From the NCBI GenBank assembly GCA_947259295.1, contig CAMYMG010000058.1, positions 62,001 through 126,000 on the forward strand: DNA of 64,000 nt, written 5' to 3'. The DNA is from an uncultured Rhizobiaceae bacterium. Its GTDB lineage: Bacteria > Pseudomonadota > Alphaproteobacteria > Rhizobiales > Rhizobiaceae. Made by a program: the position numbers and the translations under genes. Each line of letters opens with the position of its first letter. Position 1 is the stretch's first letter. The notes beneath the pieces are model-generated. The model saw nothing but the letters and a program-made list of their open reading frames with translations. It had not been told where the DNA came from and made no database searches. Positions 43,581 through 53,002 of the stretch are shown one piece after another.

Positions 43581-44687
43581 ATGTATGTAGCCGTCAAGGG
43601 CGGGGAAGCCGCCATCCGCAACGCCCACAGGCTGCTCGCCGACCGCAGGCGCGGCGACCGCAGCGTGCCTGCGCTGCGCCTCGACCAGATCGTCGAGCAG
43701 CTCGGCCTCGGCGTCGACCGCGTGATGAGCGAAGGCTCGCTCTATGACCGCGAGCTCGCCGCACTCGCCATCGTGCAGGCGCGCGGCGACCTCATCGAGG
43801 CGATCTTCCTGGTGCGCGCCTACCGCACCACCCTCCCCCGCTTCGGCTACACGCGGCCGGTCGACACCGCCGCCATGCATGCGGAGCGGCGCATCTCGGC
43901 CACCTACAAGGACCTGCCCGGCGGCCAGATGCTCGGGCCGACCTTCGACTACACCCACCGGCTGCTCGACCCGGAGCTTGCCACCGGCGCCGCCGTCGAG
44001 GAGCCCGAACAGCGCGACATCGAACCCGAGGCGATGCCGCGCGTCTCGGACCTGCTCGCCGGCGAGGACCTGATCGAGAGCGACGGCGAGCTGCCGGCCG
44101 GCCACGTCACCGGCGACATCACGCGCGAGCCGCTGGAATTCCCGCTCGAGCGCGACGCCCGCCTGCAGGCGCTGTCGCGCGGCGACGAGGGTTTCCTGCT
44201 GGCGCTCGCCTATTCGACGCAGCGCGGCTATGCGCGCAGCCATCCTTTCGTCGGCGAGATCCGCATCGGCGAGGTCGAGCTGGAACTCGACGTGCCCGAG
44301 CTCGACTTTCCGGTGACGCTCGGCCGCATCCGCGTCACCGAATGCCAGATGGTCAACCAGTTCAAGGGCTCGGCCAGGCAGCCGCCGCAGTTCACCCGCG
44401 GCTACGGGCTGGTCTTCGGCCAGAGCGAGCGCAAGGCGATGGCCATGTCGCTCTGCGACCGGGCGCTGCGCGCCCGCGAACTCGGCGAGGACGTCACCGC
44501 GGCGGCGCAGGACGAGGAGTTCGTCATCTCGCATTCCGACAACGTGCAGGCGACCGGCTTCGTCGAGCACCTCAAGCTGCCGCACTATGTCGACTTCCAG
44601 GCCGAACTCGACCTCGTGCGCCGGATGCGAGCCGACCACGAGGCGGAGAACGGGACGGACGCCACGACGAAGGAGGCCGCGGAATGA
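43581..44687 (+). CDS. phnI: C-P lyase subunit PhnI (ribose triphosphonate synthase subunit)
   Basis: A 368-residue protein that, with PhnG, PhnH and PhnL, attaches phosphonate to ribose triphosphate by displacing adenine from ATP. Family motifs are MYVAVKGGEAAIRNAHRLL, RLDQIVEQLGLGVDRVMSEGSLYDRELAALA (in parts), GYTRPVDTAAMHAERRI, and EFVISHSDNVQATGFVEHLKLPHYVDFQAELD in parts. The start at 43581 is fixed by the conserved MYVAVKGGE; a longer frame from 43512 is rejected. It overlaps phnJ by four bases. Confidence 0.95.
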   Translation: MYVAVKGGEAAIRNAHRLLADRRRGDRSVPALRLDQIVEQLGLGVDRVMSEGSLYDRELAALAIVQARGDLIEAIFLVRAYRTTLPRFGYTRPVDTAAMHAERRISATYKDLPGGQMLGPTFDYTHRLLDPELATGAAVEEPEQRDIEPEAMPRVSDLLAGEDLIESDGELPAGHVTGDITREPLEFPLERDARLQALSRGDEGFLLALAYSTQRGYARSHPFVGEIRIGEVELELDVPELDFPVTLGRIRVTECQMVNQFKGSARQPPQFTRGYGLVFGQSERKAMAMSLCDRALRARELGEDVTAAAQDEEFVISHSDNVQATGFVEHLKLPHYVDFQAELDLVRRMRADHEAENGTDATTKEAAE

Positions 44688-45565
44688 GCGCGCTGGACAA
44701 GGACGTCGCGACCTACAACTTCGCCTATCTTGACGAGCAGACGAAGCGGATGATTCGCCGGGCGATCCTCAAGGGTATCGCCATCCCCGGCTACCAGGTG
44801 CCTTTCGCGTCCCGCGAAATGCCGATGCCCTATGGCTGGGGCACCGGCGGCGTGCAAGTCACCGCGGCCATCATCGGTCCGGACGATGTGCTGAAGGTCA
44901 TCGACCAGGGCGCCGACGACACCACCAACGCGGTGTCGATCCGCAACTTCTTCCGCAAGGTGGCAGCGGTCGAGACGACGACCGAAACCGCCCGGGCGAC
45001 GATCATCCAGACGCGTCACCGCATCCCCGAACTGCCGCTGACGGCCGGGCAGACGCTGGTCTACCAGGTGCCGATCCCCGAGCCGCTGCGCTTCCTCGAG
45101 CCGCGCGAGACCGAGACCCGCAAGATGCACGCGCTGGAGGAATACGGGCTGATGCATGTGAAGCTCTACGAGGACATCGCGCGGCACGGCCGCATCGCCA
45201 CGACCTACGCCTATCCGGTCAAGGTCGAGGGTCGCTACGTCATGGACCCCTCGCCGACACCCAAATTCGACAATCCGAAGATGCACATGTCCGCGGCGCT
45301 GCAGCTGTTCGGCGCCGGCCGCGAAAAGCGCATCTATGCGATCCCGCCCTTCACGCAAGTGGTCAGCCTCGACTTCGAGGACCATCCCTTCGAAGTGCAA
45401 ACCTTCGACAAGCCCTGCGCGCTCTGCTCCGCCGAGAACGTCTATCTCGACGAAGTGATCCTCGACGACAAGGGCGGGCGCATGTTCGTCTGCTCGGACA
45501 CCGACCATTGCGAGAAGCGCCAGGCCGAGGGCCATCGCGGCGAACTGGCCGGGGAGATTGCCTGA
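44684..45565 (+). CDS. phnJ: Alpha-D-ribose 1-methylphosphonate 5-phosphate C-P lyase PhnJ
   Basis: A 293-residue radical-SAM enzyme that cleaves the C-P bond. The iron-sulfur cysteines are in KPCALCSAENVYLDE and FVCSDTDHCEKR: Cys245, Cys248 and Cys270, with Cys276 as the catalytic thiyl candidate. The spacing equals that of E. coli PhnJ (241, 244, 266, 272), shifted by four. The N-terminus YNFAYLDEQTKRMIRRAILKGIAIPG is fully conserved in the family. It overlaps phnI at ATGA and phnK at TGATG. Confidence 0.96.
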   Translation: MSALDKDVATYNFAYLDEQTKRMIRRAILKGIAIPGYQVPFASREMPMPYGWGTGGVQVTAAIIGPDDVLKVIDQGADDTTNAVSIRNFFRKVAAVETTTETARATIIQTRHRIPELPLTAGQTLVYQVPIPEPLRFLEPRETETRKMHALEEYGLMHVKLYEDIARHGRIATTYAYPVKVEGRYVMDPSPTPKFDNPKMHMSAALQLFGAGREKRIYAIPPFTQVVSLDFEDHPFEVQTFDKPCALCSAENVYLDEVILDDKGGRMFVCSDTDHCEKRQAEGHRGELAGEIA

Positions 45566-46344
45566 TGACGACCGACGAACCCCTGCTGCGCGTTTCCTCG
45601 CTGTCTAAATTCTATGGCTCGCGCATCGGCTGCGAGGATGTCTCCTTCGACCTCTGGCCCGGCGAGGTGTTGGCCGTCGTCGGCGAGTCCGGCTCGGGCA
45701 AGACGACGCTGCTCAACTGCATCTCGACGCGGCTGATGCCCACGTCAGGCTCGGTGTCCTACAGGATGCGCGACGGCGCCTACCGTGACCTCTACCGCAT
45801 GAGCGAGGCCGAGCGCCGTTTCCTGATGCGGACCGACTGGGGCTTCGTGCACCAGAACCCGGCGGACGGGCTGCGCATGACGGTGTCGGCGGGTGCCAAT
45901 GTCGGCGAGCGGCTGATGGCGATCGGCGACCGCCACTACGGCAACATCCGCGCCACCGCGGTCGACTGGCTCGGCCGCGTCGAGATCGGCGAGGACCGCG
46001 TCGACGACGAGCCGCGCGCCTTTTCCGGCGGCATGCGCCAGCGCCTGCAGATCGCCCGCAACCTCGTCACCGGGCCGCGCCTGGTCTTCATGGACGAGCC
46101 GACCGGGGGCCTCGACGTCTCGGTGCAGGCGCGGCTGCTCGACCTCTTGCGCGGGCTGGTCAACGATCTCGGGCTCGCCGCCGTGGTGGTCACGCACGAC
46201 CTCGCGGTGGCGAGGCTCCTGTCGCACCGCATGATGGTGATGAAGGACGGCCACGTGGTGGAAACCGGCCTTACCGACCGCGTGCTCGACGATCCGCGCG
46301 CGCCCTACACCCAGCTCCTCGTCTCCTCGATCCTACAGGTCTGA
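45565..46344 (+). CDS. phnK: Phosphonate C-P lyase ABC-type ATPase PhnK
   Basis: A 259-residue ABC ATPase that binds the C-P lyase core rather than a transporter. It has Walker [10 protein letters not shown], the segment [13 protein letters not shown], signature [15 protein letters not shown] and Walker [13 protein letters not shown]. The start at 45565 overlaps the phnJ stop. PhnK docks through PhnJ and is needed for phosphonate use. Confidence 0.95.
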   Translation: MTTDEPLLRVSSLSKFYGSRIGCEDVSFDLWPGEVLAVVGESGSGKTTLLNCISTRLMPTSGSVSYRMRDGAYRDLYRMSEAERRFLMRTDWGFVHQNPADGLRMTVSAGANVGERLMAIGDRHYGNIRATAVDWLGRVEIGEDRVDDEPRAFSGGMRQRLQIARNLVTGPRLVFMDEPTGGLDVSVQARLLDLLRGLVNDLGLAAVVVTHDLAVARLLSHRMMVMKDGHVVETGLTDRVLDDPRAPYTQLLVSSILQV

Positions 46345-46346
46345 TC

Positions 46347-47054
46347 ATGGCAACGCCGATCGTCGTCTCCGAAGTCTCGAAAAGCTTCACCATGCACCTG
46401 CGCGACGGTATCCTCCTGCCGGTGGTCGCCAACGTCTCCTTCGCCGTCAAGGCAGGCGAGTGCGCCGTCCTCGGCGGCCCGTCCGGCGCCGGCAAGAGCT
46501 CGATTCTCAAAATGCTCTACGGCAACTATTCGGCCGACGCCGGCCAGATCATCGTCCGGCATGGGGACCAGCTGATCGACCTCGCCAGTGCCAGCCCGCG
46601 CACCGTGCTGGCGGTCCGGCGCGACACGATAGGCTATGTCAGCCAGTTCCTGCGCACCGTGCCGCGCGTCTCGGCCCTCGACGTGGTCGCCGAACCGCTG
46701 GTCACGCTCGGCACCGACAGGGAGAAGGCACGCGAGCGGGCACGCGACCTGCTGGCCAGCCTGAACCTGCCGGAGCGGCTATGGAGCCTGCCGCCGGCGA
46801 CCTTCTCGGGCGGCGAGCAGCAACGCGTCAACATCGCGCGCGGCTTCATCACGCCGCACCCGGTCCTGCTGCTCGACGAACCGACGGCTTCGCTCGACGC
46901 GAAGAACCGCGAGGTCGTGGTCGAGATGATCGCGCGCAAGAAGCGCGAGGGGGTCGCGCTGCTCGGCATCTTCCACGATGCCGACGTGCGCGAGGCGGTG
47001 GCCGACCGGGTCATCGACGTCACCGGTTTCGCGCCGGGAAAGGTCGCCGCATGA
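46347..47054 (+). CDS. phnL: Phosphonate C-P lyase ABC-type ATPase PhnL
   Basis: A 235-residue ATPase with Walker [12 protein letters not shown]-loop [22 protein letters not shown], signature [15 protein letters not shown] and Walker [13 protein letters not shown]. PhnL helps build ribose triphosphonate with PhnGHI. It starts 2 bp after phnK and overlaps the acyltransferase gene by four bases. Confidence 0.94.
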   Translation: MATPIVVSEVSKSFTMHLRDGILLPVVANVSFAVKAGECAVLGGPSGAGKSSILKMLYGNYSADAGQIIVRHGDQLIDLASASPRTVLAVRRDTIGYVSQFLRTVPRVSALDVVAEPLVTLGTDREKARERARDLLASLNLPERLWSLPPATFSGGEQQRVNIARGFITPHPVLLLDEPTASLDAKNREVVVEMIARKKREGVALLGIFHDADVREAVADRVIDVTGFAPGKVAA

Positions 47055-47665
47055 GCAAGCTGTCGGTATCGCCGCTGGTCGACGACAGCGCCGACGTCTC
47101 GGGCTCGACGCTCGGCCGCTACACCGAGATCGGTGCGCGCACGAACTTCATCGATTCCTCGCTCGGCGACTACTCCTACATCGTCCAGGATTGCGGCGTC
47201 TGGTGCGCGCAGATCGGCAAGTTTTCAAACATCGCCGCCGCCGTCCGGATCAACGCCACCAACCACCCGACCTGGCGCCCGACACTGCACCATTTCACCT
47301 ACCGTGCGTCCGACTACTGGGACGACGCCGAGCATGAGGCCGAGTTCTTCGACTGGCGGCGCTCCAATGCAGTGAAGATCGGCCACGACACCTGGCTCGG
47401 CCACGGCTCGACCATCCTGCCGGGCGTCACGGTCGGCGACGGCGCGGTCGTCGGCGCAGGTGCGGTCGTGTCGAAGGACGTCGCGCCCTACACGATCGTC
47501 GGCGGCGTTCCCGCCAAGCCGATCCGCGAGCGCTTCGACCGGCGGACGGCGGAACGCTATCAGGCGCTGGGCTGGTGGGACTGGGAGCATGCCGCGATCC
47601 GCGCTGCGCTCAACGATTTCCGAACGCTGGATGCCGAGGCGTTTCTGGAAAAACACGGCGGCTAG
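47051..47665 (+). CDS. DapH/DapD/GlmU-related hexapeptide acyltransferase of the phn operon
   Basis: A 204-residue left-handed beta-helix protein. Hexapeptide repeats run from [23 protein letters not shown] to [45 protein letters not shown], including the catalytic-type His in [11 protein letters not shown] lyase operons often carry this gene at the place of phnO, and it is thought to acylate a phosphonate or pathway intermediate; the substrate here is not known. ATGA overlap with phnL. Confidence 0.9.
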   Translation: MSKLSVSPLVDDSADVSGSTLGRYTEIGARTNFIDSSLGDYSYIVQDCGVWCAQIGKFSNIAAAVRINATNHPTWRPTLHHFTYRASDYWDDAEHEAEFFDWRRSNAVKIGHDTWLGHGSTILPGVTVGDGAVVGAGAVVSKDVAPYTIVGGVPAKPIRERFDRRTAERYQALGWWDWEHAAIRAALNDFRTLDAEAFLEKHGG

Positions 47666-47766
47666 CCGGCCGAACATCCTGAATCCCTACCCGCCTTCGC
47701 CGATCTCCCGCAGACGAGACGCCGATACGGCACCGGGAGTATCGCCCATAGTCGCGCCGCTGTGGA

Positions 47767-47784
47767 CTGTCACAGAACTGCAAT
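47767..47784 (+). promoter_or_regulatory. Candidate Pho box upstream of phnC
   Basis: CTGTCAC-AGAA-CTGCAAT fits the PhoB 7-4-7 pattern (6 of 7 and 5 of 7 matches to CTGTCAT), 85 bp before the phnC start and 101 bp after the acyltransferase stop. It implies that phnCDEE has its own phosphate-starvation promoter, as in other rhizobia. Confidence 0.6.
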
Positions 47785-47869
47785 CCCCGCGACATGCCCC
47801 CTTCACATGGCTGGTTTAGGCGAATGGTCCAGAAGCGGACAAAAGCCGCGCTGAACCAGGGAAGCCAGC

Positions 47870-48712
47870 ATGCTGCAAATCCGCGATGTGACGCGCCGCT
47901 TCGGCAGAAACACCGCTGTCGACAACGTGGCCCTGGAGATCCCCCAGGGCCAGATGGTGGGGATCATCGGGCGTTCGGGCGCCGGCAAGTCGACCCTGCT
48001 GCGCATGATCAACCGTCTCATCGACCCCAGCGAAGGGTCGATCTTCTTCGACGGCACGCAGGTCTCGGACCTGCGGGGTGCTGCGCTGCGTCAGTGGCAG
48101 CGCGACTGCGCGATGATCTTCCAGCAGTTCAACCTCGTGCCGCGGCTCGACGTGCTGACCAATGTTCTGCTCGGCAGGCTGAACTACCGCTCGACCGCCA
48201 TCAATCTGCTCGGCATCTTCACCCGCGAGGAACGCGCGCTCGCGATCGCCTCGCTCGAACGTCTTGGTATCGCGCAGACCGCGCTGCAGCCTGCAGGAAC
48301 GCTGTCCGGTGGGCAGCAACAGCGCGTCGCCATCGCGCGGGCCCTGATGCAGCAGCCGAAGGCCACTCTCGCCGACGAGCCTATAGCCTCGCTCGATCCG
48401 ATGAACGCCAAGGTCGTCATGGACTCGCTGCGCGACATCAACGCCCGCGACGGCATTACCGTCATCACCAATCTGCACACGCTCGACACGGCACGCGTTT
48501 ACTGCGACCGCATCGTCGGCATGGCCGCCGGCAAGGTGGTATTCGACGGCGTCCCGGAAGACCTGACGCGCGAAGCGGTGCGCATGATCTATGGCGCAGA
48601 CACCGACGGCTCCGAGATTTCCGAGGCCATCACCTCGACCAGCATCGAGACACCCAAGCCCAGGAAGCGCGAGCCGGCCAGGGCGCTCGAACCGGCCTTT
48701 GCCGGCTACTGA
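47870..48712 (+). CDS. phnC: Phosphonate ABC transporter ATP-binding protein PhnC
   Basis: A 280-residue ATPase with Walker [10 protein letters not shown], the Q-loop [22 protein letters not shown] typical of PhnC, signature [15 protein letters not shown], Walker [14 protein letters not shown] and the H-loop [10 protein letters not shown]. It energises the PhnDEE importer. The final 50 residues are a Ser/Thr and Lys/Arg-rich tail longer than in E. coli PhnC. It is preceded by a candidate Pho box. Confidence 0.95.
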   Translation: MLQIRDVTRRFGRNTAVDNVALEIPQGQMVGIIGRSGAGKSTLLRMINRLIDPSEGSIFFDGTQVSDLRGAALRQWQRDCAMIFQQFNLVPRLDVLTNVLLGRLNYRSTAINLLGIFTREERALAIASLERLGIAQTALQPAGTLSGGQQQRVAIARALMQQPKATLADEPIASLDPMNAKVVMDSLRDINARDGITVITNLHTLDTARVYCDRIVGMAAGKVVFDGVPEDLTREAVRMIYGADTDGSEISEAITSTSIETPKPRKREPARALEPAFAGY

Positions 48713-48745
48713 GCCGCAATTCGCGGAAAGTCCGAAAATTAGAAA

Positions 48746-48762
48746 GCCCGGCGGGGCCGGGC
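48746..48762 (+). terminator. Hairpin between phnC and phnD
   Basis: GCCCGGC (48746-48752) and GCCGGGC (48756-48762) pair perfectly around GGG, ending 5 bases before the phnD ribosome site (AGGAG). No T-run. It is likelier to protect or balance the phnD message than to end transcription. Confidence 0.5.
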
Positions 48763-48782
48763 ACAACAGGAGAGACAAAACG

Positions 48783-49700
48783 ATGTTCAGGAACGCACTC
48801 TACAGCGCCGTTGCAATTAGCGCGCTGATCACCGGCGCCAGTACGTCTTATGCCGAAGACCTCAAGGTCTTCCGCATCGGCATCCTCGGCGGCGAGAACG
48901 AATCCGACCGCCTGCGCAGCTTCCAGTGCATGGTCGACAAGCTGCCGGAAGTGCTCGGCGTCGAGAAGGTCTCGCTGTTCCCGGCTGCCGACTATGACGG
49001 CACCATCCAGGGCCTGCTTGGCGGCACGCTCGACTATGCGGAGCTCGGCGCTTCGGGTTATGCCAAGATCTATCTCGAGAACAAGGACGCCGTGGAGCCG
49101 ATCCTGACGACGGTCCAGACCGACGGTTCGACCGGCTATCACTCGGTGATGGTCGCCCGCAAGGATTCCGGCATGACCAAGCTCGAAGACATGAAGGGCA
49201 AGAAGCTCGGCTTTGCCGATCCGGATTCGACCTCGGGCTATCTCGTGCCGGTGACGTCGCTGCCGAAGGATCTCGGCGGTACGGCGGTCAAGGAATATTT
49301 CGCCGAGACCGGCTTTGGCGGCGGCCACGAGAACCTCGTCCTTGAAGTGCTCAAGGGCAATTTCGATGCCGGCACGACCTGGGCTTCGGGCGTCGGCGAC
49401 TTCAAGGACGGCTACACCTCGGGAAATCTCAACAAGATGGTCGAGAAGGGCATCCTCGACATGGACGACCTCGTGCAGCTCTGGGAGTCGCCGCTGATCC
49501 CGAACGGCCCGATCGTCGTGCGCTCCACGATGGACGCCGGCATCAAGGACAAGTTCAAGGCGTTCATGGTCGACCTGCCGAAGTCCGACCCTGCCTGCTT
49601 CTCCGCCATCCAGGGCGGCGACTACACAGGCTACACCGAAGTCACCCCGGCTTTCTACCAGCCGATCATCGACGCTCGTAAGGCGCAGATCGGCTCGTAA
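48783..49700 (+). CDS. phnD: Phosphonate ABC transporter substrate-binding protein PhnD
   Basis: A 305-residue periplasmic protein with a signal peptide (cleavage near SYA-EDLKVF, residue 24). PhnD motifs are FRIGILGGENESDRLRSF, LDYAELGASGYAKIY, KLEDMKGKKLGFADPDSTSGYLVP (in parts; the DPDSTSG loop contacts the ligand phosphonate) and DAGTTWASGV. AGGAG lies 11 bp before ATG 48783. In rhizobia this protein family also takes up phosphate (the PhoCDET system), so the ligand may be either. Confidence 0.95.
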   Translation: MFRNALYSAVAISALITGASTSYAEDLKVFRIGILGGENESDRLRSFQCMVDKLPEVLGVEKVSLFPAADYDGTIQGLLGGTLDYAELGASGYAKIYLENKDAVEPILTTVQTDGSTGYHSVMVARKDSGMTKLEDMKGKKLGFADPDSTSGYLVPVTSLPKDLGGTAVKEYFAETGFGGGHENLVLEVLKGNFDAGTTWASGVGDFKDGYTSGNLNKMVEKGILDMDDLVQLWESPLIPNGPIVVRSTMDAGIKDKFKAFMVDLPKSDPACFSAIQGGDYTGYTEVTPAFYQPIIDARKAQIGS

Positions 49701-49717
49701 GCGCCTCAATCAACAGG

Positions 49718-49750
49718 ACGCGCCGGGACGGGAAACCTCGCGGCGCGTTT
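49718..49750 (+). terminator. Terminator-like hairpin between phnD and the first phnE
   Basis: ACGCGCCG (49718-49725) and CGGCGCGT (49741-49748) form a perfect 8-bp stem over 15 bases and run into TTT. Placed 17 bp after the phnD stop, it could cut transcription partly so that PhnD exceeds the permeases. Confidence 0.5.
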
Positions 49751-49770
49751 CGCCATGAGCAGGGGATGCC

Positions 49771-50751
49771 ATGACTACGAGCGAACACGCGGCCAATCCC
49801 GGTGCCCAGCTCTCCGAGGCCGGTCTCGTCATCGAACGCCACTGGCAGGAACTGGCCTCGCGCCGCCGCCTCTACACGCTCGGCGGCATCGCCTTCATGG
49901 TAGTGGCCATGGGCGGCTCGCTCTGGTTCGCCAACGAGACGAATGCCGGCAAGCTCTGGGACCGGCTGCCCCACTTCTTCGACTTCGTCAGCATGCTGAT
50001 ACCGCGCGACGCGACCGAGGTCTGGCGCGCGCTGTTCGACCTGCCTTCGCCCTATGATGACGGCAGCCTGAAGTTCAACTATCCGGAGGGCCGGATCTAC
50101 CTGACCGAGGGGTTCTACGTTCCCCAATATTTCTACAAGATGCTTGAGACCCTGAACATCGCGCTGGTCTCGACGCTGATCGGTTTCGGGGCAGGCTTCC
50201 TGCTATGCTTCCTGGCGGCACGCAATCTTGTCGCCAATCGCTGGCTGCGCTTCTTCGTCCGCCGCTTCATGGAAGTGTTGCGCGCCTTCCCGGAAATCGT
50301 CATTGCCGGCTTTTTCCTCGCGATCTTTTCGCTTGGCGCCATTCCGGCCATCATCGCCGTGTCGATCCACACGATCGGCGCGCTCGGCAAGATGTATTTC
50401 GAGGTCGTCGAGAACGCCGACATGCGCCCCGAGGAGGGCTTGCGCGCCGCCGGCGCAAACTGGACCGAGCGAGTCTGGTTCGGCATCGTCCCGCAGGTCA
50501 TGCCCAACTTCATTTCCTATCTGCTGCTGCGCTTCGAGATCAATGTCAGGGCTTCGACGATCATTGGCGCGGTCGGCGGCGGCGGCATTGGCGAGGTGCT
50601 GCGCCTCTCCATCTCGCGCGGGCACGAGGCCAAGACGCTGGCGATCGTGTTGCTTCTCTTCCTGACCATCGTGGCCGTCGACCAGTTGTCGGCCTATCTG
50701 CGCAAGAAGCTGGTTGGTGACCAGGCCTTCGCATTCGGCGGGGAGCGCTAG
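49771..50751 (+). CDS. phnE: Phosphonate ABC transporter permease PhnE, first copy
   Basis: A 326-residue inner-membrane permease with about six helices. The coupling region ENADMRPEEGLRAAGANWTERVWFGIVPQVMPNFISYLLL (in parts) and ASTIIGAVGGGGIGEVL are the PhnE signatures. It starts at ATG 49771 and ends 2 bp before the second copy, with which it probably forms a heterodimeric pore. Confidence 0.94.
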   Translation: MTTSEHAANPGAQLSEAGLVIERHWQELASRRRLYTLGGIAFMVVAMGGSLWFANETNAGKLWDRLPHFFDFVSMLIPRDATEVWRALFDLPSPYDDGSLKFNYPEGRIYLTEGFYVPQYFYKMLETLNIALVSTLIGFGAGFLLCFLAARNLVANRWLRFFVRRFMEVLRAFPEIVIAGFFLAIFSLGAIPAIIAVSIHTIGALGKMYFEVVENADMRPEEGLRAAGANWTERVWFGIVPQVMPNFISYLLLRFEINVRASTIIGAVGGGGIGEVLRLSISRGHEAKTLAIVLLLFLTIVAVDQLSAYLRKKLVGDQAFAFGGER

Positions 50752-50753
50752 GC

Positions 50754-52271
50754 ATGGTCCTTCTGTCCGCATCCGAAGTCGACGAGATCGCTTCCCGCCA
50801 TCCCGATGCGTTTGCCGGAAGCAGTCGGCGGCGGCTGGTGAGCTGGGGGCTAGCCGCCGGCACAGTCGCCTATCTCGTGTTTGCCTGGTGGTTCTTCTCG
50901 GTCGGGACGGTGATGGCAAACGGGCGATGGGACATTGCCGGCGTTTATCTCGCCGACTGGGTGAGCTACGAGGTGCGACCGCGCATCGAATTTGAGGATG
51001 GCTATCTCGACATCTCCTACTCGCGCGGCGACCCGCTCGGCGAGAACGCCAATCCAGACTGGCTGGTCAAGGAACGCGCCACGGTGCAGAGCCGCGTCAT
51101 CGTTCCGGACACAGGCAGCGGTTCCGGCGGGGGGACGAGCAGTTCGAGCGGCAGCTTCCTCGGCACCGTGAATGGCGAACCGGCTCCGACGGGAGGCGCC
51201 GCATCGTCCAAGCCAGCGGCCAAGCCCGAGACGGTCCTGCGCGAGGAGACGGTCCGCGCGACCGTGGCCATCGGCTCTGCCAACAGGATCGACATTGCAC
51301 CGGGCGTCGTGACAGTGACTCGCGGTACCGAAACTCTTGTTGCCGATATCGTGCGCGACGAGAGCGTCACCGCACGCGGGCCCCTGCCCTCATGGGCCAC
51401 GCAGCGCAACCCGGGCGACAAGATCGCGGTGTCGTTCGGCTTTCCAGGGCGTGCCGACATCGAGGACGACGAGGTCAAGATCAGCCACCGGTTCTGGGGC
51501 TGGGAGAATTTCGTCTTCGACACCTATTCGCCCTTCTGGGGCAAGTCGGCCGGCGAGGTCTGGCGGCTCGTTACCAGCGGCCAGCGGATCGATCCCGCCC
51601 GGTCCAACCTGTCGCTCGCCTGGAACAATATCCTCTACAACGCCGAGTGGCAGCATCTCGATGTGTGGACCAAGTTGTTGCAGACCATCGTCATGGCCTT
51701 CGTGGGCACCGTGCTGGCAAGCGTCGTGGCGTTTCCGCTGGCTTTCCTTGCCGCCCGCAACATCACCCAGAACCGCCTCGCCAACCAGTTGCTGAAGCGC
51801 TTCTTCGACTTCCAGCGTTCGGTCGACATGCTCATCTGGGCGCTGTTCTTCACGCGCGCCTTCGGCCCGGGCCCCCTCGCCGGCATGTCGGCGATCTTCT
51901 TTACCGACACCGGCACGCTTGGAAAGCTCTACTCCGAGGCGCTGGAAAACATCGACGACAAGCAGCGAGAAGGCGTCAAATCGGTCGGTGCTGCACCGAC
52001 CTCGGTGCAGCGCTACGGCGTGGTGCCGCAGGTGTTGCCGGTGTTCCTCAGCCAGTCGCTGTACTTCTGGGAATCCAATACGCGGTCAGCCACAATTATC
52101 GGCGCGGTGGGCGCCGGCGGCATCGGCCTGAAGCTTTGGGAGGCGATGCGCACGAACTCCGATTGGGAAAACGTCGCCTATATGGTGGTGCTGATCCTGA
52201 TCGTGGTTTTCGTGTTCGACAACATTTCGAATGCGTTGCGCCGGCGGCTGGTGGGAGATCGTCCCATCTGA
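50754..52271 (+). CDS. phnE: Phosphonate ABC transporter permease PhnE, second copy with extracytoplasmic insert
   Basis: A 505-residue permease. After the first helix (about residues 34-55) comes a large non-membrane insert (about 60-290) with SGSGGGTSSSSGSFLG and strands such as VTVTRGTETLVADIV. The last 200 residues are ordinary PhnE: helices, EALENIDDKQREGVKSVGAAPTSVQRYGVVPQVLP (in parts) and SATIIGAVGAGGIGLKL. The insert roughly doubles the length compared with the first copy (326 residues). It may contact PhnD or the wall. The gene ends the phnCDEE unit. Confidence 0.92.
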   Translation: MVLLSASEVDEIASRHPDAFAGSSRRRLVSWGLAAGTVAYLVFAWWFFSVGTVMANGRWDIAGVYLADWVSYEVRPRIEFEDGYLDISYSRGDPLGENANPDWLVKERATVQSRVIVPDTGSGSGGGTSSSSGSFLGTVNGEPAPTGGAASSKPAAKPETVLREETVRATVAIGSANRIDIAPGVVTVTRGTETLVADIVRDESVTARGPLPSWATQRNPGDKIAVSFGFPGRADIEDDEVKISHRFWGWENFVFDTYSPFWGKSAGEVWRLVTSGQRIDPARSNLSLAWNNILYNAEWQHLDVWTKLLQTIVMAFVGTVLASVVAFPLAFLAARNITQNRLANQLLKRFFDFQRSVDMLIWALFFTRAFGPGPLAGMSAIFFTDTGTLGKLYSEALENIDDKQREGVKSVGAAPTSVQRYGVVPQVLPVFLSQSLYFWESNTRSATIIGAVGAGGIGLKLWEAMRTNSDWENVAYMVVLILIVVFVFDNISNALRRRLVGDRPI

Positions 52272-52363
52272 CGGCTCGACAGGTCCATCACGAGGGTTCC
52301 TGATCCGTGACTTTGTGCGGTAAGGTCGCAGCCTCATTGCCGCAAGCTGCATATGGACGCGCC

Positions 52364-53002
52364 ATGAACGGACCCAACCCCTCCATCAAACACCCGGTAC
52401 CATTGCACACGCGTGTCGGGTTCCTGAAACCGCTGGCCACTGCCGACAATGTGGAGATCGGCGATTTCACTTATTACGACGATCCCGACGGGCCGGACCT
52501 GTTCCTCGAAAAATGCGTGCTGCACCACTACCCGTTCATCGGCGACAGGCTGGTGATGGGAAAGTTCTGCGCCATCGCCGAAGGGGCGCGCTTCATCATG
52601 AACGGCGCCAATCACGCCATGTCGGGCTTTTCCACCTACCCGTTCAACATATTTGGCCATGGCTGGGAGGAAGGCTTCGACGAGGCGACATGGCAGCGTG
52701 AATTCCGCGGCGACACGGTGCTCGGCAACGATGTCTGGATCGGCATGGATGCGGTGATCCTGCCCGGGGTGAAGATCGGCGACGGCGCCATCGTGGCGGC
52801 GAAATCCGTGGTCACGCACGACGTGGCGCCCTATGCGATCGTCGCCGGAAACGCCGCCAAGGTGGTCAAGATGCGCTTCGACAGACGCACCGTCGACCGT
52901 CTGCTGGCGGCCGCCTGGTGGAACTGGCCGGTTGACAAGATCACCCGCAACCTCAATGCCATACGCGGCGCCGACATCGATGCGCTGGAGGCAGCGGTTT
53001 GA
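52364..53002 (+). CDS. CatB/Vat-related hexapeptide O-acetyltransferase
   Basis: A 212-residue left-handed beta-helix acetyltransferase of the xenobiotic acetyltransferase family. Features are the N-terminal [50 protein letters not shown] (in parts), the active-site segment NGANHAMSG with the catalytic histidine, and [46 protein letters not shown] (in parts). ATG 52364 is preferred over GTG 52307 since the family begins with this segment. It lies between phnE and engB and may belong to phosphonate metabolism or be independent. Confidence 0.9.
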   Translation: MNGPNPSIKHPVPLHTRVGFLKPLATADNVEIGDFTYYDDPDGPDLFLEKCVLHHYPFIGDRLVMGKFCAIAEGARFIMNGANHAMSGFSTYPFNIFGHGWEEGFDEATWQREFRGDTVLGNDVWIGMDAVILPGVKIGDGAIVAAKSVVTHDVAPYAIVAGNAAKVVKMRFDRRTVDRLLAAAWWNWPVDKITRNLNAIRGADIDALEAAV

